Below, piece by piece: positions 17,929 through 26,944 of a stretch of DNA of 64,000 nucleotides (the first letter of the stretch is position 1; each line of letters opens with the position of its first letter). Below the pieces are notes generated by a model, which saw only the letters and a list, made by a program, of their open reading frames with translations, was not told the origin of the DNA and ran no database searches. The position numbers were made by a program, and so were the translations under genes. The stretch comes from Streptomyces avicenniae (GTDB taxonomy: Bacteria; Actinomycetota; Actinomycetes; Streptomycetales; Streptomycetaceae): contig NZ_JOEK01000010.1 in the NCBI RefSeq assembly GCF_000719135.1, positions 1-64,000 on the forward strand. The letters are read 5' to 3'.

Positions 17929-18951
17929 ATGACCCCCACCCCACGAGCGAGCCGCCTCGTCGCCGCCCTCGCCGTACCCGCCCTCCTCCTCGGCCTGGCC
18001 GCCTGCGGCTCGGACGACAGCTCCGACGACTCACCCGAGACCCCCGCGGCCTCGGGGCCGGTGGCCACCGCCTCCGGCGAGTTCGGCGAGGAGCCCGAGC
18101 TGGTCATCGAGGAGGACGCGACCGTCGGCGACGACGTGATCAGCGACGTTCTCGCGCCAGGTGACGGCGCGGAGGTCGCCGAGGGCGACTACCTGCGCCT
18201 CGACGCCGTGGCGCAGACCGTCTCGGACGGCCGCGAGCTGGTCAACACCTGGGCCGACCCGAACGAGGCCGCCGCCGGTTCCGCCCCCGAGCTGCCCGAC
18301 GGCCTGCGCCGTCAGGTCATCGCCCAGGCCGGGGTGGACTCCGTCTTCCTCGCCGCGGTCACCGACCCGATGGTCGGCGCGACGGTCGGCAGCCGCGTCC
18401 AGGTGCAGGGGCCCGCGGCCGATCTCCTCGGCCAGGGCGCCGCGAGCCTCGGCCTCCCGGAGGACGAGGGCGTCGTGTGGGTCTTCGACATCGTCGGCGC
18501 GACGGCCGTGGACCCGGGCGCGGGCGCCGAGGGCGAGCAGGCCCCGGCGGAGGACGGCCTCCCCGCGGTGGAGGCCGTGGAGGGCGAGGGCCCGACGATC
18601 ACCATCCCCGAGGGACAGGACCCGCCCGCCGAGCTCCAGCAGCAGATCCTCATCGAGGGGGACGGCGCCGAGGTCGAGGCGGGTCAGGCCCTCGTCGTCC
18701 AGTACACCGGTGTGAACTGGGCGGACGGCGAGCCGTTCGACTCCTCGTGGGACCGTGACGCCCCCTCCGCCTTCCAGATCGGCACCGGCCAGGTCGTGGC
18801 GGGCTGGGACGAGGGCCTCGTCGGCAAGCACGTCGGCGACCGCGTCCTGCTGGTGATCCCGCCGGACCTCGGTTACGGGGAGCAGGGCAACCAGTCCATC
18901 CCCGGCGGCTCCACCCTCGTCTTCGTCGTGGACATCGTCGGCGCCGTCTGA
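17929..18951 (+). CDS. FKBP-type peptidyl-prolyl isomerase lipoprotein
   Basis: 340 aa. The N-terminus is a lipoprotein signal with lipobox GLAAC and an acidic linker (GSDDSSDDS), so the protein is anchored outside the membrane. A first, degenerate FKBP-like domain spans about 60-190. A second, canonical one spans about 230-340, with VVQYTGVNWADGEPFDSSW, GQVVAGWDEGLVGKHVGDR and VLLVIPPDLGYG. FKBPs catalyse proline cis-trans isomerisation during folding. The adjacent small FKBP looks cytosolic, giving one isomerase on each side of the membrane. Confidence 0.92.
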   Translation: MTPTPRASRLVAALAVPALLLGLAACGSDDSSDDSPETPAASGPVATASGEFGEEPELVIEEDATVGDDVISDVLAPGDGAEVAEGDYLRLDAVAQTVSDGRELVNTWADPNEAAAGSAPELPDGLRRQVIAQAGVDSVFLAAVTDPMVGATVGSRVQVQGPAADLLGQGAASLGLPEDEGVVWVFDIVGATAVDPGAGAEGEQAPAEDGLPAVEAVEGEGPTITIPEGQDPPAELQQQILIEGDGAEVEAGQALVVQYTGVNWADGEPFDSSWDRDAPSAFQIGTGQVVAGWDEGLVGKHVGDRVLLVIPPDLGYGEQGNQSIPGGSTLVFVVDIVGAV

Positions 18952-19022
18952 GCGTCGCACGGCGAGCCGCATCTCCCGCGTATCCTGCGGGTTCGAGCAA
19001 GCGCGCTAGGAGTGATCTTCAC

Positions 19023-19394
19023 GTGAACATCGACAAGCCCGAGGTGGACTTCCCCGGCGGCGAGCCCCCGGCCGACCTGGAGATCAAGGACATCTGGGAG
19101 GGCGAGGGCGAGGTCGCCCAGGCCGGCGCGCAGGTGTCCGTGCACTACGTCGGCGTCGCCTTCAGCACCGGCGAGGAGTTCGACGCCAGCTGGAACCGCG
19201 GCACGCCGCTGCGCTTCCAGCTCGGCGCGGGACAGGTCATCCCCGGCTGGGACCGCGGCGTCCAGGGCATGCGGGTCGGCGGTCGCCGTCAGCTGGTGAT
19301 CCCGCCGCACCTCGCCTACGGCGACGCGGGCGCCGGGGGCCGGATCAAGCCGGGCGAGACGCTGATCTTCGTCTGCGACCTGGTCTCGGTCTGA
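19023..19394 (+). CDS. FKBP-type peptidyl-prolyl isomerase, small
   Basis: 123 aa, a single FKBP domain with no signal peptide, so cytosolic. It has the canonical strand and loop motifs SVHYVGVAFSTGEEFDASWN, GQVIPGWDRGVQGMRVGGR and LVIPPHLAYGDAG. The start GTG 19023 follows AGGAG. It lies 71 bp after the lipoprotein isomerase and 107 bp before pafB. Family members have isomerase and FK506-binding activity; the cellular client is unknown. Confidence 0.94.
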   Translation: MNIDKPEVDFPGGEPPADLEIKDIWEGEGEVAQAGAQVSVHYVGVAFSTGEEFDASWNRGTPLRFQLGAGQVIPGWDRGVQGMRVGGRRQLVIPPHLAYGDAGAGGRIKPGETLIFVCDLVSV

Positions 19395-19501
19395 TCTCCA
19401 CAAGCGGTACCGTGGGCCCATTCCCCTTACGGGGGACGGGCCCACGGCGCTTTCCGGCGCGGGCGCGACTCGGGCTCGCGGACGAGAAGGGGCGGCGCGC
19501 G

Positions 19502-20461
19502 ATGGCGATTGCCAAGGCCGAGCGGCTGATGAACCTGGCCCTGTGCCTGCTGGGCACCGGCCGCCCGCTGAGCAAACGCGAACTGCGCGACTCCATCGAG
19601 GCGTACCGCGAGGTCGGCTCCGAGGACGCCTTCAACCGCATGTTCGAGCGGGACAAGGACGACCTGCGCGAGCTGGGCCTCGTCATCGAGACCGTCGAGA
19701 GCATCGACGGCGACACCGGCTACCTCGCCCGCCGCGACCACAACCAGCTCCCGCCCCTCACGCTGGACGCCGAGGAGGCCGCCGCGCTCGGCCTGGCCGC
19801 CCGCGTCTGGCAGCAGGCGCGCCTCGCGGGCGCGGCGAGCGGCGCCCTCCAGAAGCTGCGGGCCGCGGGGATGCCGCTGGCGCAGGAGGAGCTGGAGGCG
19901 TACAGCGCCATCGAGCCGCGCGTCCCGGCCGGTGAGGCGGCGTTCGAGCCGCTGATGATCGCCTGCCGCGACCGGCGCCCCGTCACCTTCGACTACCGCA
20001 GGTCGAACGCGGCGCGGCCGGTGAGCCGTCAGGTCGAGCCCTGGGCCCTGGAGTGCTGGCGCGGCCACTGGTACCTCGCGGGCTGGGACCGCGACCGGCA
20101 GGCGGAGCGCGTCTTCCGCCTCTCCCGCATCACCGGCCGCGTCAAGTCCCGTGCGGGCGCCTTCACGGCCGAGGTGCCCGACCACGTCGCCCTGCGGGAG
20201 TCCGTCGCCCGCTGGGCCGGTGAGACCCCCACGGGACAGGCCCGCATCCGGCTGCGCACCGGCGCGGGATACCCGCTGCGCGCACGGGCGACCGCCGTCA
20301 CGGAGGCGCCCTCGGGCGCCGGGTGGGACGACCTGGAGATTCCCTACGGGCACGGCCTCGGCGCCTGGCTCGCCGAGTTCGGACCCGACGTGATCGTGCT
20401 GGAGCCCGCCGAACTGCGGGCCGACGTCATCGACCGGCTGCGCGCCGTCGCCAAGGGCTGA
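19502..20461 (+). CDS. pafB: WYL-domain transcriptional regulator PafB
   Basis: 319 aa. The start at 19502 (MAIAKAERLMNLALCLL) is the family start; the frame extends upstream without one. A winged HTH (LLGTGRPLSKRELRDSIEAY) is followed by a WYL domain (VTFDYRRSNAARPVSRQVEP and WYLAGWDRDRQAERVFRLSR) and a C-terminal WCX extension. With PafC it forms the PafBC activator of the LexA/RecA-independent DNA-damage response in mycobacteria; the same role is inferred here. It is followed 14 bp later by pafC, clearly co-transcribed. Confidence 0.95.
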   Translation: MAIAKAERLMNLALCLLGTGRPLSKRELRDSIEAYREVGSEDAFNRMFERDKDDLRELGLVIETVESIDGDTGYLARRDHNQLPPLTLDAEEAAALGLAARVWQQARLAGAASGALQKLRAAGMPLAQEELEAYSAIEPRVPAGEAAFEPLMIACRDRRPVTFDYRRSNAARPVSRQVEPWALECWRGHWYLAGWDRDRQAERVFRLSRITGRVKSRAGAFTAEVPDHVALRESVARWAGETPTGQARIRLRTGAGYPLRARATAVTEAPSGAGWDDLEIPYGHGLGAWLAEFGPDVIVLEPAELRADVIDRLRAVAKG

Positions 20462-20475
20462 GGAAGGACGCCGCC

Positions 20476-21456
20476 ATGGCCACCACAGCCATCGACAGGA
20501 CCCGCAGGATGCTGTCGCTCGTCACCTATCTGAGGGAACGCCCCGGCGCGCGGGTGGACGAGGTCGCCCGCGCCTTCGGGATCACCGAGGACGAGCTGAT
20601 CTCCGACCTCAACGTCCTGCCCATGTGCGGGACCAGCTTTCGCGGCGGTGACCTGCTCGACATCGACACCGACGGCGAGCACATCTGGTGGTACAACGCG
20701 GAGGCCGTCGGCTCCGGCACCGGCCAGCCGCTGCGGCTCGCCGCCGACGAGGCCACCGCCCTGCTGGTCGCCGCCCGTGCCGTCGCCACCCTCCCCGGTC
20801 TGCGGGACGGCGACCGCGACGCCCTGCTGCGGGCCACGGCCAAGCTGGAGGCCGCGGCGGGCGAGGCGGCCGGGGCCAGCTCGCGCCTGTCGGTCACCTT
20901 CGAGTCCGAGGGCGGCGTCTTCGCCGACGTGGACCGGGCCATCACCGAACGGCGCCGCCTGCGCATCCGCTACTACTCGCCGGGCCGTGACGAGCTGACC
21001 GACCGGGAGATCGACCCCATCCGGCTGTTCGCCGTCGGCCACACCTACGTCGAGGCGTGGTGCCACCGGTCGGAGGCGCGGCGTACCTTCCGCCTCGACC
21101 GCGTGGCCAGGATCGAACTGCTCGACACCCCCGCCGACCCGCCGCCCGTCGAGCCGCGTGACCTCAGCGAAGGTCTCGTGCAGCCCGCGCCGACCGACCC
21201 CGAGGTGGTCGTCGAGGTGGGCCCAGGCGGGCGCTGGGTCGCCGAGTACTACCCGCACGACTCCGCCGAGGAACTGCCGGACGGCGGGCTGCGCGTCACG
21301 CTGCGCACGCCCGACCCCGCCACGCTGCGGCGGCTGGCGCTGCGGCTCGGCGGGGACGGCCGGATCGTCGCGCCGTCCGCCCTCGCCGACAGCGCGCGGG
21401 AGGCGGCCCGTGCGGCGCTCGACCACTACGCGACGGCGGCGGGGGAGGGGCGCTGA
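20476..21456 (+). CDS. pafC: WYL-domain transcriptional regulator PafC
   Basis: 326 aa, paralogous to PafB. An N-terminal HTH (VDEVARAFGITEDELISDL) precedes a WYL domain with RIRYYSPGRDELTDREIDPI and FAVGHTYVEAWCHRSEARR, then a WCX domain ending in the ALDHY segment. It starts at ATG 20476 with AGGAAGG upstream. PafB and PafC act as a heterodimer-like pair that reads a damage signal and switches on repair genes. A 79-aa membrane protein starts one base after its stop. Confidence 0.95.
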   Translation: MATTAIDRTRRMLSLVTYLRERPGARVDEVARAFGITEDELISDLNVLPMCGTSFRGGDLLDIDTDGEHIWWYNAEAVGSGTGQPLRLAADEATALLVAARAVATLPGLRDGDRDALLRATAKLEAAAGEAAGASSRLSVTFESEGGVFADVDRAITERRRLRIRYYSPGRDELTDREIDPIRLFAVGHTYVEAWCHRSEARRTFRLDRVARIELLDTPADPPPVEPRDLSEGLVQPAPTDPEVVVEVGPGGRWVAEYYPHDSAEELPDGGLRVTLRTPDPATLRRLALRLGGDGRIVAPSALADSAREAARAALDHYATAAGEGR

Positions 21457-21457
21457 C

Positions 21458-21697
21458 GTGTTCTGGCCGATGTTCCAGTTGACCCTGGCGTTCCTCGGCG
21501 TCGCCGTCCTGGGCGTCCTCGGGGTCCGCGTCGGCGTCGAGGCCCGTCGTTTCGCCCGCGCCGTGGCCGCCTCGTCCGAGCGGATCGGCGCCGCGGCCGA
21601 GACCCTCGAACGGTCCGCCGCACCCCTCGTGGCCAGGGGCGGAGCCGTTCACCGCACGTTCGGCCGTGCGTCCGGGAGGGACGGGGACGGCGAATAG
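21458..21697 (+). CDS. Small membrane protein between pafC and tatA
   Basis: 79 aa from GTG 21458, one base after the pafC stop, so translation is coupled. One membrane segment lies at about residues 3-27 (FQLTLAFLGVAVLGVLGVRV); the rest is a cytoplasmic amphipathic helix with many Ala and Arg (RRFARAVAASSERI). It resembles the small hypothetical proteins found at this place in other Streptomyces and has a TatB-like or DUF948-like plan (one anchor plus helix), but no Tat signature. Function unknown. Confidence 0.7.
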   Translation: MFWPMFQLTLAFLGVAVLGVLGVRVGVEARRFARAVAASSERIGAAAETLERSAAPLVARGGAVHRTFGRASGRDGDGE

Positions 21698-21820
21698 ATC
21701 GTCGCGCAGGCATTGATTTGTGTTCACCCCCGCGAGTTAAGATTGCCACTCGTGCGGCCGGTCCGGAATGTCGAGGTCCCGCACGGCAGCCGAATCCCCC
21801 GGAAGAAAGAAGACGAGACC

Positions 21821-22108
21821 ATGGGCTCGCTCTCCGCATGGCACATCCTGCTCGTCGTCCTCGTCGTGGTGGTCGTCTTCGGCTCCAAGCGCCTGCCCGA
21901 CACCGCACGCGCGCTCGGCAAGTCCCTCCGCATCCTGAAGAGCGAGACGGCGGCCATGAAGAACGACGGCCGCGCCGCCGACACGGCCGAGACCGCCGCC
22001 TCCCCGGCCGAGCAGCCGACCGCCGCCCGTACCATCCAGGCCGCCCCCGGTGACGTCACCAGCGCCCGGCCGGTCGAGGAGCCCAGGAGCACCACCCAGC
22101 AGGGCTGA
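21821..22108 (+). CDS. tatA: Sec-independent protein translocase subunit TatA
   Basis: 95 aa. A short N-terminal membrane helix (AWHILLVVLVVVVVF) is followed by the conserved FGSKRLPDTARALGKSLRI amphipathic helix and a hydrophilic Pro/Ala tail. TatA oligomers form the pore of the twin-arginine pathway that exports folded proteins. The start at 21821 has a GAAAGAAGA purine tract upstream. It lies 88 bp before tatC. No tatB is nearby; Streptomyces tatB is normally elsewhere. A twin-arginine substrate candidate is encoded at 50127. Confidence 0.95.
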   Translation: MGSLSAWHILLVVLVVVVVFGSKRLPDTARALGKSLRILKSETAAMKNDGRAADTAETAASPAEQPTAARTIQAAPGDVTSARPVEEPRSTTQQG

Positions 22109-22196
22109 CGCCCGGCCGCCGGCCGGGACGTGTTCGGAGTGAGTGTGGTCAGGCGGCTCGGCGGACACCGGCCGCCGTAGGAGATGAGGACCTGGC

Positions 22197-23114
22197 GTGC
22201 CCAAGGCACCGCAGAAGACCAAGGACCCCGAGGGACGGATGTCCCTGACCGAGCATCTGCGCGAACTGCGCAACCGGCTCGGGATCTCGGTCGCCGGCAT
22301 CCTGGTGGTCACCATCGTCGCGATGTTCTTCGCCAAGGACATCATGGACTTCCTCTCCGATCCGGTCCCGGTCTGCGAATCGTTCGAGGACCCCGCGGCG
22401 CGCGACCGCCGCTGTGCCGTCCTGGCGCAGAACGGTCTGACCGTCCCGTTCGGCACCTACCTGAGGGTGTCGCTGCTCGTCGGCCTCATCGCGGCGTCCC
22501 CGATCTGGCTCTACCAGGCGTGGGCGTTCATCGCGCCAGGGCTGCACAAGAACGAGAAGAAGTACACGCGGGCCGTCGTCGCCGTGGGCGTGCCGCTGTT
22601 CCTGGCGGGCTCCGCGTTCGCGTACTGGCTGCTCGGCCGCGCCGTGCCCGTCCTGCTGAGCTTCAGCGCGCCTGGGGCGCAGAACTACGTGTCGATGGAG
22701 GAGATCCTCGACCTGACGGTCAGGATGGCGCTCGCCTTCGGTCTCTCCTTCGAACTGCCGCTTGTGCTGGTCCTGCTGAACCTCGGCGGCATCGTCTCCG
22801 GCAAGCGGATGCTCAGCTGGTGGCGCTGGATGGTCGTCGGCATCGCCATCTTCGCGGCGGCCATCACCCCGACCGACCTGATGTCGATGGTGGCCCTCCA
22901 GGTGCCGGTCACCGCCTTCTACTTCATCGCCTGCGTCATCGCCGTGCTCAACGACCGGCGCAAGGCACGCAGGGAGGACGAGGAGGAGTTGGACGACGAC
23001 GAGGCGTCGCCGCTCGACCTGACCCCGGCCGCCGTCGAGCCGGTGGAGCGGGTCTCCTCCTCCCGGCTGGACGACAGGCCCTCGCGCCTGAACGGCTTCG
23101 ATGACATCACCTGA
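22197..23114 (+). CDS. tatC: Sec-independent protein translocase subunit TatC
   Basis: 305 aa with six membrane helices. The N-terminal MSLTEHLRELRNRLGIS is the conserved first cytoplasmic segment that recognises the twin-arginine signal, and the first periplasmic loop has the FGTYLRVSLLVG region after it. The conserved Glu lies in GLSFELPLVL. The acidic C-terminal tail (EDEEELDDDEAS) is typical of actinobacterial TatC. It starts at GTG 22197, pairs with tatA and precedes the lipid kinase by 29 bp. Confidence 0.96.
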   Translation: MPKAPQKTKDPEGRMSLTEHLRELRNRLGISVAGILVVTIVAMFFAKDIMDFLSDPVPVCESFEDPAARDRRCAVLAQNGLTVPFGTYLRVSLLVGLIAASPIWLYQAWAFIAPGLHKNEKKYTRAVVAVGVPLFLAGSAFAYWLLGRAVPVLLSFSAPGAQNYVSMEEILDLTVRMALAFGLSFELPLVLVLLNLGGIVSGKRMLSWWRWMVVGIAIFAAAITPTDLMSMVALQVPVTAFYFIACVIAVLNDRRKARREDEEELDDDEASPLDLTPAAVEPVERVSSSRLDDRPSRLNGFDDIT

Positions 23115-23143
23115 CCCGCGCGCCCGTCCGCGACGGGACGCGC

Positions 23144-24040
23144 GTGGCCGGTGACACGACCGTCCTGGTCAACCCGGCGGCGGGCCGGGGGCACGGCCGC
23201 TCCGCCGCCCGCCGGGCCGTCGGCGCCCTGGAGGCGGCGGGACTGACCGTCCACACCCTCGTCGGCCAGGACGCCGCCGACGCCCTCCGGCTGGCCCGCC
23301 GCGCCGTCGCGGACGGCACCCGCGCCCTCATAGCCGTCGGCGGCGACGGCGTGGCCTCGCTCGCCCTCCAGGCGGTCGCCGGGACGGACACGCCGCTCGG
23401 CCTCGTCGCCGCGGGCACGGGCAACGACCTCGCGCGCGCCTGCGGCCTCCCGATCGGCGACCCGGCGGCGGGAGGCCGCGTCCTGGCCGCCGCGCTGACG
23501 GCGGGCGCGTACCGGCGCATCGACCTCGGCCGCATCGGCGGCACCTGGTTCGGCGGCGTGCTCGCCACCGGCTTCGACTCCCGCGTCACCGAGCGGGGCA
23601 ACCGTATGAGCCGCCCGCGCGGCAGGCTCCGCTACGACCTGGCGACGCTCGCCGAACTGGCGACGCTGCGCACCCTCCCGTACCGCATACGGCTCGACGA
23701 CGGCCCGTGGCGCGAGATGGACGCCACGCTCGTCGCCGTCGGCAACGGGTCGAGCTACGGCGGCGGGCTGCGGATATGCCCGGCCGCCGCGCTGGACGAC
23801 GGGCTGCTCGACGTCACGGTCGTCGGCCCGTGCAGCCGCACGACGCTGGTCCGCGTCTTCCCGCGCGTCTTCCGGGGCACCCATGTGTCGCACCCGGCGG
23901 TCACCGTCCACCGGGCCGCGCGCGTCACCCTGGAGGCGCCGGGCGTCACCGGCTACGCGGACGGGGAGCCGGTGGGGCCGCTGCCGCTGACGGCCCGCTG
24001 CGTCCCCGGGGCCCTGCGGCTGCTGGCGCCCCCGCCGTGA
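23144..24040 (+). CDS. Diacylglycerol/lipid kinase family protein (YegS-like)
   Basis: 298 aa from GTG 23144, 29 bp after tatC and probably in the same message. VLVNPAAGRGHG begins the nucleotide-binding part, and the catalytic GGDG motif lies in IAVGGDGVASL, followed by VAAGTGNDLARACGLP. The C-terminal half has the beta-sandwich of the family (NGSSYGGGLRICP). These kinases phosphorylate diacylglycerol or other lipid alcohols with ATP at the inner membrane face; the precise substrate is not certain. Confidence 0.9.
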   Translation: MAGDTTVLVNPAAGRGHGRSAARRAVGALEAAGLTVHTLVGQDAADALRLARRAVADGTRALIAVGGDGVASLALQAVAGTDTPLGLVAAGTGNDLARACGLPIGDPAAGGRVLAAALTAGAYRRIDLGRIGGTWFGGVLATGFDSRVTERGNRMSRPRGRLRYDLATLAELATLRTLPYRIRLDDGPWREMDATLVAVGNGSSYGGGLRICPAAALDDGLLDVTVVGPCSRTTLVRVFPRVFRGTHVSHPAVTVHRAARVTLEAPGVTGYADGEPVGPLPLTARCVPGALRLLAPPP

Positions 24041-24085
24041 GCCCAGCCCGCCGGTAAAGATCGCCGCACTGTCACAGGCGGCCGG

Positions 24086-24091
24086 TAGGCT
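24086..24091 (+). promoter_or_regulatory. -10 box of helY
   Basis: TAGGCT ends 10 nt before the helY ATG, so the UTR would be only a few nucleotides long. Confidence 0.45.
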
Positions 24092-24101
24092 CGACCGCAC
24101 A

Positions 24102-26918
24102 ATGACCGACGACATGTCCCCCGCAGAGCGTTACTCCGCCGCTCGCAGGCGAGCCATCGAGCAGGCCACCGCGCTCACCCCGTTCCGTGAGCTGTACGAC
24201 TTCGAGCTCGACGCGTTCCAGATCGAGGCGTGCCAGGCCCTGGAGGACGGCAAGGGCGTCCTCGTCGCCGCCCCGACCGGCTCGGGCAAGACGATCGTCG
24301 GCGAGTTCGCCGTCCATCTCGCCCTGACCCAGGGCGGCAAGTGCTTCTACACCACGCCCATCAAGGCGCTGTCGAACCAGAAGTACACCGACCTGGTCAA
24401 GCGCTACGGCGCGGACCAGGTCGGCCTCCTCACCGGCGACAACAGCGTGAACTCCGACGCCCCGGTCGTCGTCATGACCACCGAGGTCCTGCGGAACATG
24501 CTCTACGCCGGTTCCCAGGCGCTGAACGGCCTCGCCTACGTGGTCATGGACGAGGTGCACTACCTCTCCGACCGCTTCCGCGGCGCGGTCTGGGAGGAGG
24601 TCATCATCCACCTGCCGGAGTCGGTGACGCTGGTCTCCCTGTCCGCGACCGTCTCCAACGCCGAGGAGTTCGGCGACTGGCTGGACACCGTGCGCGGCGA
24701 CACCCGCGTCATCGTCTCCGAGCACCGGCCGGTCCCGCTGTGGCAGCACGTCCTGGCCGGGCGCCGGATGATGGACCTGTTCGAGGAGTCGGGGGACAAG
24801 CGCGAGGTCAACCCGGACCTGCTCCGGCTGGTCCGCTCCGACCAGGGGCGCGGCTGGGGCAGGGACCGCGCCCGTGGCGCCCGTGACCGCAGGCGGGAGG
24901 CCGACCGGGAGCGTGAGCGGCGCCAGCGGGCCCGCGTCTTCACGCCGAGCCGGGCCGAGGTCATCGACCGGCTCGACTCCGAGGGCCTGCTGCCCGCCAT
25001 CACGTTCATCTTCAGCCGCGCCGGGTGCGAGGCCGCCGTCCAGCAGTGCCTCCACGCGGGGCTGCGGCTGAACGACCCGGCGGCCCGCGTCCGGGTGCGG
25101 GAGATCGTCGAGCGGCGCACCGCGGCCATCCCCGACGAGGACCTGCACGTCCTCGGGTACTTCGAGTGGCTCGAAGGGCTGGAGCGGGGCATCGCGGCGC
25201 ACCACGCGGGGATGCTGCCCGCGTTCAAGGAGATCGTCGAGGAACTGTTCGTCCACGGGCTGGTCAAGGCGGTCTTCGCCACCGAGACGCTGGCGCTCGG
25301 CATCAACATGCCCGCGCGCTCCGTCGTCCTGGAGAAGCTGGTCAAGTGGAACGGCGAGCAGCACGCCGACGTCACGCCGGGCGAGTACACCCAGCTGACC
25401 GGCCGGGCCGGGCGGCGCGGGATCGACGTCGAGGGGCACGCGGTCGTCCTGTGGCAGCAGGGGATGGACCCGGGGGCCGTCGCGGGCCTGGCCGGGGCGC
25501 GGACCTATCCGCTGCGGTCCTCGTTCCGCCCGTCGTACAACATGGCGGTCAACCTCGTCGCGCAGTTCGGGCGGCACCGCTCCCGCGAGCTGCTGGAGAC
25601 GTCCTTCGCGCAGTTCCAGGCGGACCGGGCGGTCGTCGGCATCGCGCGCGAGGTGCGCAAGAACGAGGAGGGCCTGCTCGGCTACCGCGAGGCCATGACC
25701 TGCCACCTGGGCGACTTCGACGCGTACGCCAGGCTGCGGCGTGACCTGAAGGACCGTGAGAACGAGCTGGCCAAGCAGGGCGCGGCCCAGCGCCGCGCCG
25801 CGGCGGCTGCCTCCCTGGAGCAGCTGCGACCCGGCGACATCATCCATGTGCCCACCGGCAAGTTCGCGGGGCTCGCGCTCGTGCTGGACCCGGGTTCAGG
25901 ACCGCCCGGTGGGCGTCCGCGCGGCCCGCGCGGCGGCTTCGACCCGTACGAGGGGCCCCGTCCGCTGGTGCTGACGGTGGAGCGGCAGGTCAAGCGGCTC
26001 GCGATGATCGACTTCCCCGCGCCGGTGGAGCCGCTGGACCGGATGCGCATCCCCCGGTCGTTCAACCCGCGCAGCCCGCAGTCGCGGCGCGACCTCGCCT
26101 CGGCGCTGCGCACGAAGGCGGGGCACCGCGACCCCGGACGGCACCGCAAGGAGCGCGCGAGCGCCGCCGACGACACCGAGATCGCGCGGCTGCGCGCCGC
26201 CATCCGCTCCCACCCCTGCCACGGCTGCGACGAGCGCGAGGACCACGCCCGCTGGGCGGAGCGGTACCACCGGCTGCGCCGTGACACGCGGCAGCTGGAG
26301 CGGCGCATCGAGGGCCGTACCAACACGATCGCCCGCACCTTCGACCAGGTCTCCGCGCTGCTCACCGAGCTGGGCTACCTCCAGGGGGATGAGGTCACCG
26401 ACGACGGGCGGCGTCTCGGCCGTCTGTACGGCGAGCTGGACCTGCTGGCCAGCGAGTGCCTGCGGGACAAGGTCTGGGAGGGGCTCGACCCGTCCCAGCT
26501 GGCCGCCTGTGCCTCCGCGCTCGTCTTCGAGGCGCGCAACGCGGACGACGCCGCCGCGCCCGAGGTGCCCGGCGGTGAGGCGCGCCGCGCGCTCGGGGAC
26601 ATGGTGCGGATCTGGGGGCGGCTCGACGCGCTGGAGGAGCAGTACCGGATCAGCCATGTCACGGGGGTGGGGCAGCGGGAGCCGGACCTCGGGTTCGCCT
26701 GGCCGGTCCACCGCTGGGCGCAGGGCGAGGGGCTCGACGTCGTCCTGCGGGACGCAGGGATGCCCGCCGGGGACTTCGTGCGCTGGTGCAAGCAGGTCAT
26801 CGACGTGCTCGGCCAGATCGCCAACGCGGCCCCGGCGGGCGGCACCGTCGCCAGGAACGCGCGCAGGGCCGTGGACCGGCTGCTGCGCGGTGTGGTGGCG
26901 TACAGCTCGGTGGGCTGA
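24102..26918 (+). CDS. helY: DEAD/DEAH-box RNA helicase, HelY/Mtr4 type
   Basis: 938 aa. Motif I is APTGSGKTIVGEF, Ia TTPIKALSNQKY, motif II DEVHYL, motif III SLSATVSNAEE, and motif VI QLTGRAGRRGIDVEGH. The middle holds an Arg-rich insert (ARDRRREADRERERR). The C-terminal part is a DSHCT/Ski2-like domain with HPCHGCDEREDHARW carrying a Cys pair. HelY-type helicases are the bacterial relatives of Mtr4 and Ski2 and probably unwind RNA for decay or processing. The neighbourhood tatC - lipid kinase - helY is conserved in Actinobacteria. Confidence 0.94.
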   Translation: MTDDMSPAERYSAARRRAIEQATALTPFRELYDFELDAFQIEACQALEDGKGVLVAAPTGSGKTIVGEFAVHLALTQGGKCFYTTPIKALSNQKYTDLVKRYGADQVGLLTGDNSVNSDAPVVVMTTEVLRNMLYAGSQALNGLAYVVMDEVHYLSDRFRGAVWEEVIIHLPESVTLVSLSATVSNAEEFGDWLDTVRGDTRVIVSEHRPVPLWQHVLAGRRMMDLFEESGDKREVNPDLLRLVRSDQGRGWGRDRARGARDRRREADRERERRQRARVFTPSRAEVIDRLDSEGLLPAITFIFSRAGCEAAVQQCLHAGLRLNDPAARVRVREIVERRTAAIPDEDLHVLGYFEWLEGLERGIAAHHAGMLPAFKEIVEELFVHGLVKAVFATETLALGINMPARSVVLEKLVKWNGEQHADVTPGEYTQLTGRAGRRGIDVEGHAVVLWQQGMDPGAVAGLAGARTYPLRSSFRPSYNMAVNLVAQFGRHRSRELLETSFAQFQADRAVVGIAREVRKNEEGLLGYREAMTCHLGDFDAYARLRRDLKDRENELAKQGAAQRRAAAAASLEQLRPGDIIHVPTGKFAGLALVLDPGSGPPGGRPRGPRGGFDPYEGPRPLVLTVERQVKRLAMIDFPAPVEPLDRMRIPRSFNPRSPQSRRDLASALRTKAGHRDPGRHRKERASAADDTEIARLRAAIRSHPCHGCDEREDHARWAERYHRLRRDTRQLERRIEGRTNTIARTFDQVSALLTELGYLQGDEVTDDGRRLGRLYGELDLLASECLRDKVWEGLDPSQLAACASALVFEARNADDAAAPEVPGGEARRALGDMVRIWGRLDALEEQYRISHVTGVGQREPDLGFAWPVHRWAQGEGLDVVLRDAGMPAGDFVRWCKQVIDVLGQIANAAPAGGTVARNARRAVDRLLRGVVAYSSVG

Positions 26919-26944
26919 CCGCCCGCCGGGGGTGCGGGGTCAGC
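26914..26944. terminator. Convergent inverted repeat spanning two stop codons
   Basis: GCTGACC (26914-26920) pairs with GGTCAGC (26938-26944). Each arm contains the stop codon of one of the two convergent genes. The arms are only 7 bp long. Confidence 0.4.
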
